Source: Bradyrhizobium sp.
Lineage (GTDB): Bacteria > Pseudomonadota > Alphaproteobacteria > Rhizobiales > Xanthobacteraceae
Assembly: GCF_019242285.1 (NCBI RefSeq)
Contig: NZ_JAFAVV010000003.1
Span: 1-44,709 of the forward strand
DNA: 44,709 nucleotides
Direction of reading: 5' to 3'
Positions 30,400-41,499 of the stretch are shown piece by piece. A program made the position numbers and the translations under genes. The notes beneath the pieces were generated by a model. The model saw only the letters and a program-made list of their open reading frames with translations. It did not search any database and was not told the origin of the DNA. How positions within the stretch are numbered: position 1 is the first letter of the stretch; each line of letters begins with the position of its first letter.

Positions 30400-32550
30400 C
30401 TAGCTTTCCGGGATCAAATACATGGCGGCCAGTGGCGGGATGGTCAGGGCCAGCTCGGGGCCGCCGGCGCCGTCCTGGGTGTGGACCTCGCCGACATTGC
30501 CGACATTGCTGCCGCCGTAATGGGCGGAATCGGAATTGAACACCTCGCGCCAGCGGCCGGCATAGGGCACGCGGACGCGGTAGCCGTGATGGACGCTCGG
30601 TGAGAAATTGACGACGACGACGCAGCGCGCCCGCGGATCGCTGCCCTTGCGCAGCCAGGCGAACGTGTTGTGGTCGGCATCCTCGGTAATGATCCAGTCG
30701 AAGCCTGCGGCCTCGCAGTCCAGCTCGTGCAGGGCCGGCAGGTCGCGATAGAGCCGGTTGAGGTCGCGCATCAGGGCCTGGATGCCGGCATGCTTCTTCT
30801 GCTCCAGCAGATGCCAGTCGAGGGAATGGTCGTGGTTCCACTCGCGCTCCTGGCCGAATTCCGAGCCCATGAACAACAGCTTCTTGCCGGGATGGGCGAA
30901 CATGAAGCTGTAATAGGCGCGCAAATTGGCGAAGCGCTGCCAGTCGTCTCCCGGCATGCGGCCGAGGATCGAGCGCTTGCCGTGCACGACCTCGTCATGC
31001 GACAGCGGCAGGATGAAGTTCTCGGAGAAGGCGTAGTGCAGGCCGAACAGTATGTCGCCGTGGTGGTACCTGCGATGGATCGGATTCTTGCCGATGTATT
31101 TCAGCGTGTCGTGCATCCAGCCCATGTTCCACTTGTAGCCGAAGCCGAGTCCTCCGGACTCGATCGGTCGTGACACCTGCGGCCAGGCGGTCGACTCCTC
31201 CGCCGCCGTGGTGGCCTGCGGAAAGCGCGCGAACAGCTCGCGGTTGAAGCGCCGCAGGAACTCGATGGCTTCGAGATTCTCACGCCCGCCATACTGGTTC
31301 GGAATCCAGCCGCCCGACGGGCGGCTGTAGTCGAGATAGAGCATGGAGGCGACCGCATCGACCCTGAGGCCGTCGATGGCGTAGCGTTCCAGCCAGAACA
31401 GTGCGTTCGACACCAGGAGGTTGGTGACTTCGGTGCGGCCGTAATTGTAGATCAGCGTGCCCCAGTCGAGATGGCGGCCCTGCATGGGGTTGGCGTGCTC
31501 GTACAGCGCAGTGCCGTCGAAATGCGCAAGCCCGTGCGGATCGTCGGGGAAATGGCCGGGCACCCAGTCGAGCAGCACGCCGAGGCCCTCGCGGTGGCAG
31601 GCGTCGACCAGGCCTGCGAAATCGGCCGGCGAGCCGAACCGGCTGGTCGGCGCGAACAGGCCGGTCGGCTGGTAGCCCCAGGAGCCGTCGAACGGATGCT
31701 CGCTGACGGGCAGGAATTCCACGTGGGTGAAGCCGAGATCGCGGACATAGGCCGGCAGCTGCTCGGCCAGCTCGCGATAGCTCAGCCACTCGTTGTTGCC
31801 CTTGCGCCGCCACGAGCCGAGATGGACCTCGTAGATCGAGATCGGCGCGGTGCGCGAGTTGATGCCCGCAGGCGCCGGCCGCGGTCGCGGCAGGTTCGCC
31901 TCGTCGAACACGATGGAGGCGGTCTTCGGGCGCACCTCGGCCGCGAACGCCAATGGATCGGACTTCAGCGGCAGATGCTGGCCGTGCGGGCCGATGATGT
32001 CGAACTTGTAATGATCGCCCGCCTTGGCGCGCGGGATGAACAATTCCCAATAGCCGTTGCCGCGCACGCGCATCGGATGCCGCCGCGCGTCCCACAAATT
32101 GAAGTCGCCGACCACGCTGACCCGCCGCGCATTCGGCGCCAGCACGACGAAGGCCACGCCGTCGACGCCGTCGAGCGTCATCGGATGGGCGCCGAGCTTG
32201 TCATAGAGCTGCTGGTCGGTGCCTTCGCCGAGCAGATAGAGATCGTAGTCGCTGAGCACCGGCGGGAAGCGGTAGGGATCGTCGAGCTGGACGACGTTGT
32301 CGCCATATTGTGCGCGCAACTGGTAGCGCCGCGAGCCGTGCGGTGCGGTGCCTGCGAACAGCCCGGCATCGTGAATCCGCGACAGCGAAGCCACCTCGCC
32401 GTGTTCGCCGATCGCCTCGACCTTCGATGCTTCCGGCAGGAAGGCGCGCACCACGGCGCCGTCGCCCTCGTTGTGCAGTCCGAGATAGTGGAAGGGGTCG
32501 GCGTGGCGGCCTTCGACGATGGCGTAGGCTTCGGCGGAAAGTTTGCTCAT
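30400..32550 (-). CDS. glgB: 1,4-alpha-glucan branching enzyme
   Basis: 716 aa; [79 protein letters not shown]. Confidence 0.98.
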   Translation of the reverse strand: MSKLSAEAYAIVEGRHADPFHYLGLHNEGDGAVVRAFLPEASKVEAIGEHGEVASLSRIHDAGLFAGTAPHGSRRYQLRAQYGDNVVQLDDPYRFPPVLSDYDLYLLGEGTDQQLYDKLGAHPMTLDGVDGVAFVVLAPNARRVSVVGDFNLWDARRHPMRVRGNGYWELFIPRAKAGDHYKFDIIGPHGQHLPLKSDPLAFAAEVRPKTASIVFDEANLPRPRPAPAGINSRTAPISIYEVHLGSWRRKGNNEWLSYRELAEQLPAYVRDLGFTHVEFLPVSEHPFDGSWGYQPTGLFAPTSRFGSPADFAGLVDACHREGLGVLLDWVPGHFPDDPHGLAHFDGTALYEHANPMQGRHLDWGTLIYNYGRTEVTNLLVSNALFWLERYAIDGLRVDAVASMLYLDYSRPSGGWIPNQYGGRENLEAIEFLRRFNRELFARFPQATTAAEESTAWPQVSRPIESGGLGFGYKWNMGWMHDTLKYIGKNPIHRRYHHGDILFGLHYAFSENFILPLSHDEVVHGKRSILGRMPGDDWQRFANLRAYYSFMFAHPGKKLLFMGSEFGQEREWNHDHSLDWHLLEQKKHAGIQALMRDLNRLYRDLPALHELDCEAAGFDWIITEDADHNTFAWLRKGSDPRARCVVVVNFSPSVHHGYRVRVPYAGRWREVFNSDSAHYGGSNVGNVGEVHTQDGAGGPELALTIPPLAAMYLIPES

Positions 32551-35500
32551 GAGGTCTCGCTCGGGGTCTCGCTTGCGGGCTCGGAGAGAATGCGCAGCAT
32601 CCCTAGCAGAGGAATGCGCAGCCAGTCAGGCCGGCGTGCCAGCTCATCCTCGATCTCGAACAGGAATTTTTCGACCAGGAAGAATTTCAGCAGTGCATCG
32701 CTCGCAGGCTGGTCCGCCGGCCACAGTCGTGAAGCCTTCATGATTTCGCGATAGCCGCTCAGTAATGCCGCCGTCGCGCGGTCGCGCCATCCGAGCAGTG
32801 CGGCGCCGAGCCGGCCCTTCTCGTCCGGCGCCAGGCCGAGCGCGCGGTCGAACGCAGCGCCGACCGAGTAGTCGATCGAATTGATCAGGCAGGCGAGGTC
32901 ACGCGCGGCCGGCGCCTTGCGGCGCCGTTCGTCGAGCGCAAGCCGGCCGTCGCCGTCGAAGCCGCTGATGTAGATGTCGTCCTTGACGATCAGCATGTGC
33001 GCCAGGCGCAGATCGCCGTGCTGACGGATGGTCAAGCCGCCGACGTCGGGCGACAGCAGGTTGGCGAGGAGGTCCGCGAGCGTTTCTCGCTGAGCGAGCA
33101 GGCGGTCGACCAGCGCGCGGTCGGATTCCTTGATCGTATCACGCTGCCGCTTCAACGAATCGAAAACGCGTGCGGCGCGGGCTTCCACCTCGCTGATCCA
33201 GCCTCGCACCCCGTCGGGCTCCATCGGCTCCGGCGCGAAGGGCATTTCGTCGGAGCGCGACGCCAGCGCCAGGTGCAATTCGGCGACGCGCGAGCCGGCC
33301 TGCGACATGTAGCGGAGATACGGCGTCTGCTCGTCGCTCTTGCGGTCGGAATCGCTCGCGGCCAACAGGCGGAAGTCGTCGACGAAGCGATCGAGATAGG
33401 CCGAGCTGACCGTCCAGGCGTCGCCCTGATTCTCGATCAGCGCATGCACGGTCGCAATTGCATAGTGGTTGTTGCCTTCGATGAATTCGACGCTGCCGAG
33501 CAGGGCCGGCGCATTGGCGAAGCCCACTGTCTCGGTCAGGAAATGCCCGACCTCGATCGCGGGCGCCGTCCCCGCTTCCATCTTGCGATAGATCTTGACG
33601 ACGTAATCGCTGTCCACGAGCGAGGTGTTGTTCATCCAACCGGCCTCGATCGGGCGAATGCGCCCGGGCTCGCGAACGGGCTGGTCGGTGAAGCGGCTGG
33701 TCGGCCGGAACTCGAGCCGCAGCTCGCCTTCCTTGACCGTGAGCGATTCCTGCAGGTTGCGCAGCAACAGGCCGAGAAAGATCGGCTCGGACGCGACATC
33801 GAGCAGGGTGCCTTCCCGCGCGCCCTGCCGGACGGCCGCGAAGGCGATCGGGTTGTAGCGCTCACGATCGAACCGGACCCACTCGATCTGCATCGGCAGG
33901 AGGTAGCGCGTGGTGGTGCCGCCTTGCGTGGCCTCGAAGAACGCCAGCCACGGCCGGTTGTCGCCGATCTCGCAGAACGGAATCGCCGACACCAGCCCTG
34001 GACGGATTCGTTCCGGCGTGTGCTCGGGATACCAGCGCGTCCGCGCCAGATGTCCCGGCAGCACGTCGCGCTCGAACACGCTGCGGGTGCGTGCGAGCGA
34101 GACCCAGGTCGAGCCGAGCGGCACCACCAGCGTCTCGAACTCCGGCACCGCGCGCGGGGTGACCGGCTCCGACTTGTCGCGCTCCTGCAGCAGGAACCAG
34201 TAGAAGCCGTACGGCCCGAGCGTGATCATGTAGGGCAATTCGCCGATCGCGGGAAAGCGCGAGCGGCCGAGCATCTCCAGCGGAATGCGGTCCTTCCAGG
34301 CGGACAGGTCGAGCTCGGTCGCCTGCGCCGAGCGCGACAGGTTGGCGACGCAGAGGATCACCTCGCCCTTGTACTGCCGGACATAGGCCAACACCGCGCG
34401 GTTGGCCGGGCGGATGAAGGTCATGGTGCCGCGGCCGAAGGCGAGCGTCGATTTGCGCACCGCGATCAGCCGCTTGGTGGCGCTCAGGAGCGACGACAGG
34501 CTGCGTGACTGCGCCTCGACATTGACCGACTCGTAGCCATAGACCGGGTCCATGATCATGGGGGCGTAGAGCCGCGCCGGATCGGCGCGGGAGAAGCCGC
34601 CATTGCGGTCCGGGGTCCATTGCATCGGCGTGCGCACGCCGTTGCGGTCGCCGAGATAGATGTTGTCGCCCATGCCGATCTCGTCGCCGTAATAGATGAT
34701 CGGCGTGCCCGGGAACGACAGCAGCAGCGAGTTCATCAATTCGATCTTGCGGCGGTCGTTGTCCATCAGCGGCGCCAGCCGCCTGCGGATGCCGAGATTG
34801 ATGCGGGCGCGCGGGTCGTTGGCGTAGGTCGACCACAGATAGTCGCGCTCGACGTCGGTGACCATCTCGAGCGTCAATTCGTCATGGTTGCGCAGGAACA
34901 GCGCCCATTGGCAGTTGGCGGGGATGTCCGGGGTCTGGCGCAGGATGTCGGTGATGGGAAAGCGGTCCTCCTGCGCGATCGCCATGTAGATGCGCGGCAT
35001 CAGCGGGAAGTGATAGGCCATGTGGCATTCGTCGCCATTGCCGAAATATTCCTGGACGTCCTCCGGCCATTGATTGGCCTCGGCCAGGAACAGCTTGTTC
35101 TTGGAATGGGAGTCGAGCTCGACCCTGAGCTTCTTGATGATGGCGTGGGTCTCGGGCAGGTTCTCGTTGTTGGTGCCGTCGCGCTCGCACAGATAGGGGA
35201 TGGCGTCGAGCCGGAATCCGTCGACGCCGGCGTCGAGCCAGCGCTTCATCACCTGGATCATCGCCTTGACCACGCGCGGATTGTCGAAGTTCAAGTCCGG
35301 CTGGTGCGAGAAGAAGCGATGCCAGTAGAACTGGCCGGCCTCCGGATCCCAGGTCCAGTTCGACTTCTCGGTGTCGGTGAAGATGATGCGGGTTTCCAGG
35401 TATTTCTGGTCGGTGTCGCTCCACACATACCACTCGCGCGCGCTCGAATTCCGGTGGCTGCGACGGGCGCGCTTGAACCAGTGGTGCTGATCGGAGGTGT

Positions 35501-35861
35501 GGTTGATCACGAGCTCGGTGATTACCCGCAGGCCGTGCTTCTTGGCTTCCTGGATGAAGCGGTTGAAGTCCTTCATGGTCCCGAAATCGGGATTGATGGT
35601 GCCGTAATCGGCGATGTCGTAGCCGTCGTCGCGGCCGGGCGAGGGATAGAACGGCAGCAGCCAGAGCGCGGTGACGCCGAGCTCCTGCAGATAGCCGAGC
35701 TTCTCGGTCAGGCCGGCGAAGTCGCCGATGCCGTCATTGTTGCTGTCGGCGAACGCCTTGACATGCAGCTGGTAGATGATCGCGTCCTTGTACCAGAGTT
35801 CGTCGGCGTCGAGATCGGTGGCCGGCAGCTCATGGGCGTCGATCGATGAGAGCACGTTCAT
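32547..35861 (-). CDS. treS: Trehalose synthase fused to a maltokinase-like domain
   Basis: 1104 aa; [86 protein letters not shown]-terminal Pep2-like region (RQHGDLRL...[24 protein letters not shown]). Confidence 0.96.
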   Translation of the reverse strand: MNVLSSIDAHELPATDLDADELWYKDAIIYQLHVKAFADSNNDGIGDFAGLTEKLGYLQELGVTALWLLPFYPSPGRDDGYDIADYGTINPDFGTMKDFNRFIQEAKKHGLRVITELVINHTSDQHHWFKRARRSHRNSSAREWYVWSDTDQKYLETRIIFTDTEKSNWTWDPEAGQFYWHRFFSHQPDLNFDNPRVVKAMIQVMKRWLDAGVDGFRLDAIPYLCERDGTNNENLPETHAIIKKLRVELDSHSKNKLFLAEANQWPEDVQEYFGNGDECHMAYHFPLMPRIYMAIAQEDRFPITDILRQTPDIPANCQWALFLRNHDELTLEMVTDVERDYLWSTYANDPRARINLGIRRRLAPLMDNDRRKIELMNSLLLSFPGTPIIYYGDEIGMGDNIYLGDRNGVRTPMQWTPDRNGGFSRADPARLYAPMIMDPVYGYESVNVEAQSRSLSSLLSATKRLIAVRKSTLAFGRGTMTFIRPANRAVLAYVRQYKGEVILCVANLSRSAQATELDLSAWKDRIPLEMLGRSRFPAIGELPYMITLGPYGFYWFLLQERDKSEPVTPRAVPEFETLVVPLGSTWVSLARTRSVFERDVLPGHLARTRWYPEHTPERIRPGLVSAIPFCEIGDNRPWLAFFEATQGGTTTRYLLPMQIEWVRFDRERYNPIAFAAVRQGAREGTLLDVASEPIFLGLLLRNLQESLTVKEGELRLEFRPTSRFTDQPVREPGRIRPIEAGWMNNTSLVDSDYVVKIYRKMEAGTAPAIEVGHFLTETVGFANAPALLGSVEFIEGNNHYAIATVHALIENQGDAWTVSSAYLDRFVDDFRLLAASDSDRKSDEQTPYLRYMSQAGSRVAELHLALASRSDEMPFAPEPMEPDGVRGWISEVEARAARVFDSLKRQRDTIKESDRALVDRLLAQRETLADLLANLLSPDVGGLTIRQHGDLRLAHMLIVKDDIYISGFDGDGRLALDERRRKAPAARDLACLINSIDYSVGAAFDRALGLAPDEKGRLGAALLGWRDRATAALLSGYREIMKASRLWPADQPASDALLKFFLVEKFLFEIEDELARRPDWLRIPLLGMLRILSEPASETPSETS

Positions 35862-36108
35862 GGCACTGTCCCCTCAAGCCATGCGACCGCATGCGGTCTC
35901 GACTCGCGCCCGCTGCATGCGGGCGCGCCCGTCGGGTGACATAGGCGGAACGACGCCGCAAGCAGCGGCGCTCTCGACAGTTTGAGTTGTATCGTTCACG
36001 GTGATGCCATTGACATGGAACCGGCGTCCCATTCCTTTAACCTAATGCCAGAAGGAGACGCTTCGACCCTCCCTAACCAAGCCTCTTCTGCGGCATTGGT
36101 TCCCGGCC

Positions 36109-36133
36109 GGAACGTCCTGTAGGCTAGAGCGTT
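36109..36133 (+). promoter_or_regulatory. EcfG-type promoter upstream of malQ
   Basis: GGAAC (36109-36113)-N16-CGTT (36130-36133), 59-77 bp before the possible starts. Confidence 0.6.
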
Positions 36134-36209
36134 AAATACGGCTATCCTGTTTTCGTATCTAGATAATTTAGCGACGCCTCGCCACCGTCGCGTGCAAACC
36201 GCGTGCCGA

Positions 36210-38159
36210 ATGGACCTCTACACCACAGCCAACAGTCTCGGAATTCTCACCGAATTTGTCGATGGCCAGGGGCAGCGTCGAATCACCGACGAAGCCGCGC
36301 TGCGAATCATCGTCGATGCCCTGCCGGTACGCCGGCCTCAGCGCTTTGTCGAGGGCGCGATCGTGGTCCGTACTGGACAACCGGCGCGGACCGAGCTCAG
36401 CCCCGCGGCCAAGCTGCCGGTGCGCTGGACCATCGAGACGCCATCGCGCGTGATCACCAGGGGCGAAGCGATCACCCGCTCCATCGTCTGGCCCAGGGGC
36501 CTGTCGAGCGGCACCTATCGGTTGAAGCTGCGCGATGATGCCAAGAAGGTCGAGGAGGTGCCGCTTATCGTCGCACCGCAGCGGGCGTTCGGCGGCGATT
36601 TCCAGCGCGGCTGGCTGCTCGCGGTGCAGCTCTACGGCGTGCGCTCGGCGCGCAACTGGGGCATGGGCGATTTCGGCGATCTGCAGGCCTTGATCAGGCT
36701 CGCGGACGAGCTGGGCGCCGATGGCGTCGGGCTCAACCCGCTGCACGCGCTATTCGACGATCGTCCCGCCGATTGCAGTCCTTATGCGCCGAACAGCCGG
36801 CTGTTCCTGAACGCGCTCTATATCGATGTCGCCGCCATCCCCGAATATCGCGACACTGTCGATTGCGAGGTGATCGCGCGGCTGCGGCAGACGCCGATGG
36901 TGGAATATACCGAGGTCGCGGCGCAGAAATGGCGCGGCCTGCGCGAGGCGTTTGCGGCATTTTGCGTCGGCGCTGCGCCCGAGCGGCTGGCCGATCTCGA
37001 AGCGTTTCGCGACGAGCGCGGCATGCTGCTGCGACGCTTCGCGAGCTTCGAAGTGCTGCGTCACCGCTTCGGCAAGCCGTGGTGGGAATGGCCGGAGGAG
37101 TGGCGGCGGCCGACGGACGGAAGATGCGCGGAGCTTCGCAGCGGACCCGATGGCAGCGAGATCGCGTTCGTCGAGTTCGTGCAATGGATCGCGGACCGGC
37201 AGTTGCGCGCCTGCAGGGAGCTCTCGCGGCAGCTCGGGATGAAGGTCGGACTCTATCTCGACGTCGCCGTCGGGGTGCAGTCCGACGGTTTCGATGCCTG
37301 GAACGAGCAGTCGGCGATCTCGCGCCATCTCGCGGTCGGTGCGCCACCCGATCCCCTGCAGCCGTTGGGCCAGAACTGGGGGCTGGCCGGCTTCAACCCC
37401 GCCGGACTCGAACTGACCTCGTTCGCGCCGTTCCGCGACATGTTGCGGGCCTCGATGCGTCACGCCGGCGCGATCCGGCTCGATCACGCGTTCGGCCTGA
37501 AGCGGCTGTATCTCGTGCCGCACGGCTTTTCCGCCAAGGACGGCGCCTATGTCCAGATGCCGTTCGGAGCGCTGCTGGCGGTGACCGCGCTCGAGAGCGC
37601 CGCGCACAAATGCGTCGTCATCGGCGAGGATCTCGGCACCGTGCCGGAAGGTTTCCGCGAGCAGATGAACGGCTGGGGCATCTGGTCCTACCAGGTCATG
37701 CTGTTTGCCCGCGACGATGGCGGCCGCTTCCGCGGCGTCGACTATTTCTCGCCCGAGGCGCTCGTCACCTTCAACACCCACGACCTCTCGACCTATGCCG
37801 GCTGGCGTTCTTTCGGCGACCTGAAGCTGAAGCGCTCGCTCGGCCTCGATCCCGGCGAAACCGACGAAGCGCGCTGGCATGCGCTCGGCATGCTGGACGA
37901 ACTGCTGCGCGACCACGGCATCGATCGCAACGATTTCTCCTCGGTGACGGGATTCCTGGCCCGCAGCCGATCGCGGCTGCTCGCGATCTCGCTGGAGGAT
38001 CTGCTCGGGATCGTCGATCAGCCCAACATTCCCGGCACCGTCAACGAGCATCCGAACTGGCGCCAGCGCCTGCCGGTGACGATCGAGGAGATGGCTGCGG
38101 CGATCGACGTCGCGGCGCTCAGGGTCGCGACGCGGGAGCGGGCGCGCATGGCGGGCTGA
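36210..38159 (+). CDS. malQ: 4-alpha-glucanotransferase
   Basis: MDLYTTANSLGILTEFVDGQGQRR..., IRLDHAFGLKRLYLVPHG, VIGEDLGTVPEGFREQM, TFNTHDLSTYAGW. Alternative GTG start at 36192. Confidence 0.95.
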   Translation: MDLYTTANSLGILTEFVDGQGQRRITDEAALRIIVDALPVRRPQRFVEGAIVVRTGQPARTELSPAAKLPVRWTIETPSRVITRGEAITRSIVWPRGLSSGTYRLKLRDDAKKVEEVPLIVAPQRAFGGDFQRGWLLAVQLYGVRSARNWGMGDFGDLQALIRLADELGADGVGLNPLHALFDDRPADCSPYAPNSRLFLNALYIDVAAIPEYRDTVDCEVIARLRQTPMVEYTEVAAQKWRGLREAFAAFCVGAAPERLADLEAFRDERGMLLRRFASFEVLRHRFGKPWWEWPEEWRRPTDGRCAELRSGPDGSEIAFVEFVQWIADRQLRACRELSRQLGMKVGLYLDVAVGVQSDGFDAWNEQSAISRHLAVGAPPDPLQPLGQNWGLAGFNPAGLELTSFAPFRDMLRASMRHAGAIRLDHAFGLKRLYLVPHGFSAKDGAYVQMPFGALLAVTALESAAHKCVVIGEDLGTVPEGFREQMNGWGIWSYQVMLFARDDGGRFRGVDYFSPEALVTFNTHDLSTYAGWRSFGDLKLKRSLGLDPGETDEARWHALGMLDELLRDHGIDRNDFSSVTGFLARSRSRLLAISLEDLLGIVDQPNIPGTVNEHPNWRQRLPVTIEEMAAAIDVAALRVATRERARMAG

Positions 38160-38186
38160 CGGGCTTCTTTTCAAAGGTTTGCGTGA

Positions 38187-39995
38187 ATGCCCTCCAGAAT
38201 CGAAGACTATGGCCTGATCGGCGATTGCGAGACCGCGGCGCTGGTCGGTCGTGACGGGTCGATCGATTGGCTGTGCTGGCCAAATTTCGATTCCGACGCC
38301 TGCTTCGCCGCCATTCTCGGCAGCGAGGAAAACGGCCGCTGGCGGATCGCGCCGACGGAGGACGTGCTGGAAACCTCCCGGTGCTACTGGGACAACACCC
38401 TGATCCTGGAGACGCGCTTCGAAACCGAGAGCGGCACGGTCGCGCTGATCGATTTCATGCCGCCGCGCGGCAAGGCCTCCGACGTCGTCCGGCTGGTGCG
38501 CGGCATCAGCGGCAGCGTGCCGATGCGGATGGAGCTGGTGCTCCGCTTCGGCTTCGGCGCCGATATTCCCTGGGTGAAGCGCGACGAGGACCGTTCCGCG
38601 CTGCTCGCGATCGCGGGGCAGGACATGACGGTGCTGCGCACGCCGGTCGAGACCCGCGGCGAGAATCTGACCACGGTCGCCGATTTCGTGGTCGGCGAGG
38701 GCGAGACCATTCCGTTCGTGCTCACCTACGGCCCCTCGCATCTGCCGCTGCCGGAGCCGATCAATCCGGCGGTTGCGCTGGAGGAGATCAAGGATTTCTG
38801 GCTCGAATGGTGCAGCCGCTGCAGATATGAAGGCGCGCACCGCGAGCTCGTCATGCGGTCGCTGATTACGCTGAAGGCGCTGACCTTCGGGCCGACCGGA
38901 GGCATCGTCGCGGCGCCGACCACCTCGCTGCCGGAGAAGCTCGGTGGCGCGCGCAACTGGGACTATCGCTTCTGCTGGCTGCGCGACGCCACCTTCACGC
39001 TGCTGGCGCTGATGAACTCGGGCTATACCGAGGAAGCCGCGGCCTGGCGCGGCTGGCTGCTGCGCGCGGCCGCCGGCGCGCCCGGAAACATGCAGATCAT
39101 GTACGGCATCTTGGGGCAGCGGCGCCTATTGGAATGGGAGGCCGGCTGGCTGCCGGGCTATGAGGGCTCGCAGCCGGTGCGGATCGGCAACGCCGCGCAT
39201 GCGCAGCTGCAGCTCGACGTCTATGGCGAGCTGCTCGATGCGTTCTACCAGGCGCGGGTGCTGACGCACGACCGGCTTGCCGACGGCACCTGGGCGCTGG
39301 AATGCGCGGTGCTGAAGCATCTTGCCGAGGTGTGGGACCAGCCCGATCACGGCATCTGGGAGCGGCGGGGCGAGGGCAGGCACTACGTGTTCTCGAAGGT
39401 CATGACCTGGGTCGCCTTCGATCGCGCCATCAGGAGCGCGGAAAAATTCGACCTCGAGGCGCCGCTCGCAAGCTGGCGCGTGCTGCGCGAGTGCATCCAC
39501 CGCGACGTCTGCCAGCGCGGCTTCGATGCCGATCTCAACAGCTTCGTCGAATCCTACGGATCGCAGATGCTCGATGCCAGCGTGCTGCTGCTGCCGGCAG
39601 TCGGCTTCCTGCCGCCTTCCGATCCGCGCGTGCGCGGCACGATCGAAGCGATCGAAAAATACATGATGCGCGACGGCTTCGTGCTGCGGCACGACCCGCG
39701 CGAGATCACCGACGAGATCCAGCCGATCGAAGGCGCGTTCCTCGCCTGCAGCCTGTGGCTCGCCGACGCCTATGTGCTGGCCGGCGACATCGGCAAGGCC
39801 GAGCCGCTGTTCAACCGCGTGGTCGGGATCGCCAACGATCTCGGCCTGCTCGCCGAGGAATACGACACGGGTGCCGGCCGCCAGACCGGCAACTTCCCGC
39901 AGGCGCTGACCCACATCGCGCTGATCAACACCGCGCACAACCTCGACGAGGCACGCAAGGCCAGCGAGAAACCCGCGATGCAGCGGTCGAAGTAG
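38187..39995 (+). CDS. Glycoside hydrolase family 15 protein (glucoamylase/trehalase-like)
   Basis: 602 aa; IEDYGLIGDCETAALVGRDGSIDWLCWPNFDSDACFAAILG, GGARNWDYRFCWLRDATFTLLALM, LLAEEYDTGAGRQTGNFPQALTHIALINTA. Confidence 0.95.
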   Translation: MPSRIEDYGLIGDCETAALVGRDGSIDWLCWPNFDSDACFAAILGSEENGRWRIAPTEDVLETSRCYWDNTLILETRFETESGTVALIDFMPPRGKASDVVRLVRGISGSVPMRMELVLRFGFGADIPWVKRDEDRSALLAIAGQDMTVLRTPVETRGENLTTVADFVVGEGETIPFVLTYGPSHLPLPEPINPAVALEEIKDFWLEWCSRCRYEGAHRELVMRSLITLKALTFGPTGGIVAAPTTSLPEKLGGARNWDYRFCWLRDATFTLLALMNSGYTEEAAAWRGWLLRAAAGAPGNMQIMYGILGQRRLLEWEAGWLPGYEGSQPVRIGNAAHAQLQLDVYGELLDAFYQARVLTHDRLADGTWALECAVLKHLAEVWDQPDHGIWERRGEGRHYVFSKVMTWVAFDRAIRSAEKFDLEAPLASWRVLRECIHRDVCQRGFDADLNSFVESYGSQMLDASVLLLPAVGFLPPSDPRVRGTIEAIEKYMMRDGFVLRHDPREITDEIQPIEGAFLACSLWLADAYVLAGDIGKAEPLFNRVVGIANDLGLLAEEYDTGAGRQTGNFPQALTHIALINTAHNLDEARKASEKPAMQRSK

Positions 39996-40009
39996 AAGCG
40001 GAGAGGTAG

Positions 40010-40153
40010 GGTGGGCTGAGGCGCGCACGCGACGATGCTTCGCATCGCGCGGAGCGACGTGCCCACCATTCTCTCACGGCCTGGCTTCAAAATGGTGGGC
40101 ACGCTCCTGGCTTTGCGTGGCGAGCTTCTGTGCATGCGGCTGCTTAGCCCACT
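40010..40153. repeat. Dispersed GTGGGC/GCCCAC repeat, copy 3 (uninterrupted at the TTAGCCC site)
   Basis: GGTGGGCTGAGG...GTGCCCACCATTCTCTC...ATGGTGGGCACG...GCTTAGCCCACT; between convergent GH15 and HAD genes. Confidence 0.75.
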
Positions 40154-40162
40154 CTGCGAACT

Positions 40163-40975
40163 CTACCCCTTGGCGTTCTCGCGCAGGATCATGTCGATGG
40201 CGTTGGCGAAACCTTCCTCCTCGTTGGAGGTGGTGACGAGCTTGGCCTGCCGCTTGATCTCGTCGGTCGCGTTGCCCATCGCGATCGACAGGCCGCTCAC
40301 GGCGAACATCGCCAGATCATTGTGCATGTCGCCGATGGTGGCGACGGCGTCGGTGGAGATTCCGAGCCGCTTCGCCATGGCCTGCACGAAGGTGCCCTTG
40401 TTGACGCCGGGCGGCGTGATGTCGAGATAATAGTTCTGCGACCGGCTCGCGGTCGCCTGCGTGCCGAGCGCTTCGCGCATCTTGGCCTCGCAGCGCACCA
40501 GCATGTCGAAATCGGACGACGAGCCGACGATCTTGCAGGCCCGCGACACATAGGGCGCGAAGTCGTCGATGATGGTGGGATCGGCGAGGATCGCGCGCTT
40601 CTCGTTCGGAACATAGGGGCCGTCGGGATTCCGCGTCAGCCATTGCTGGTTGGTGAACAGCCAGATGTCGGCGCCGAACTCGCGCAGGATATCGAGGCTC
40701 CGCGCGGCGGCCGAGGTCGGAATCAGATGCTGCTCGACCGCCTTCATGGCGGGATCGACGATCGAGGTGCCGTTGAACGGGCCGACCGGCAGCGTGATCT
40801 TGAGCGGCTCGATCAGGAAGCGCATGCCGATCGCCGGCCGGCTGGAGGTGATGGTGAAACCGATGCCGGCCCCATGCAGCCGCTGGGCCGCGGCCTTGGC
40901 GGCTTCGGTCAGCGTCTTGTCCTTGGTCACCAGCGTGCCGTCGACGTCGGAAACCACCAGCGCGATACGCGTCAT
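40163..40975 (-). CDS. Cof-type HAD-IIB hydrolase
   Basis: 270 aa; ALVVSDVDGTLVTKDKTLTEAAKAAAQRLHGAGIGFTITSSRP and GDMHNDLAMFAVSGLSIAMGNATDEIKRQAKLVTTSNEEEGFANAI. Confidence 0.93.
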   Translation of the reverse strand: MTRIALVVSDVDGTLVTKDKTLTEAAKAAAQRLHGAGIGFTITSSRPAIGMRFLIEPLKITLPVGPFNGTSIVDPAMKAVEQHLIPTSAAARSLDILREFGADIWLFTNQQWLTRNPDGPYVPNEKRAILADPTIIDDFAPYVSRACKIVGSSSDFDMLVRCEAKMREALGTQATASRSQNYYLDITPPGVNKGTFVQAMAKRLGISTDAVATIGDMHNDLAMFAVSGLSIAMGNATDEIKRQAKLVTTSNEEEGFANAIDMILRENAKG

Positions 40976-41499
40976 GCACCACCCCTCAATTGCCGCAGGA
41001 CGTCGTCGACGATGGTCGTGACCGGCGCGTCGATCGACACTGCCAATGCATGCTCGTCCGGTCCGGGCGGCTCCAGTGTCTCGAACTGGCTCGCGAGCAG
41101 GTCCGCCGGCATGAAATGGCCCTTGCGATGGCCGATGCGGTCCGCGATCAACGCCTGCGAACCGTCGAGATAGACGAAGCGGATGTCGTCGCGCCCGTGC
41201 ACCAGGAGATCGCGATAGACCCGGCGCAGCGCCGAGCAGCCGATCACGATCTTCCGGCCGCCGGCGCAGACGCGGTCGATCTCGGCCGCGATCGCCTTGA
41301 GCCAGGGCCAGCGATCCTCGTCGGTCAAAGGCTGACCCGCGCTCATCTTGGCGACGTTGCTGGCGGGGTGGAACGTGTCGGCGTCCTCGTAGGCCCAGCC
41401 CAGGCGTTCCGCGAGCGCGCCGCCGATGGTGCTCTTGCCTGAACCGGCGACGCCCATCACGATCAGCGCGCAGGGTGGCTTACTCGGGCTCGCGGGCAC
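40972..41499 (-). CDS. gntK: Gluconokinase
   Basis: 175 aa; LIVMGVAGSGKSTIGGALAERLGWAYEDADTFHPASNVAKMSAGQPLTDEDRWPWL; GCSALRRVYRDLL. Confidence 0.96.
   Translation of the reverse strand: MPASPSKPPCALIVMGVAGSGKSTIGGALAERLGWAYEDADTFHPASNVAKMSAGQPLTDEDRWPWLKAIAAEIDRVCAGGRKIVIGCSALRRVYRDLLVHGRDDIRFVYLDGSQALIADRIGHRKGHFMPADLLASQFETLEPPGPDEHALAVSIDAPVTTIVDDVLRQLRGGA

Noticed and set aside
36750-38840. 696-aa minus-strand ORF across malQ and GH15
   Set aside because: Antisense to two recognisable enzymes; Arg/Ala/Gln-rich shadow composition.
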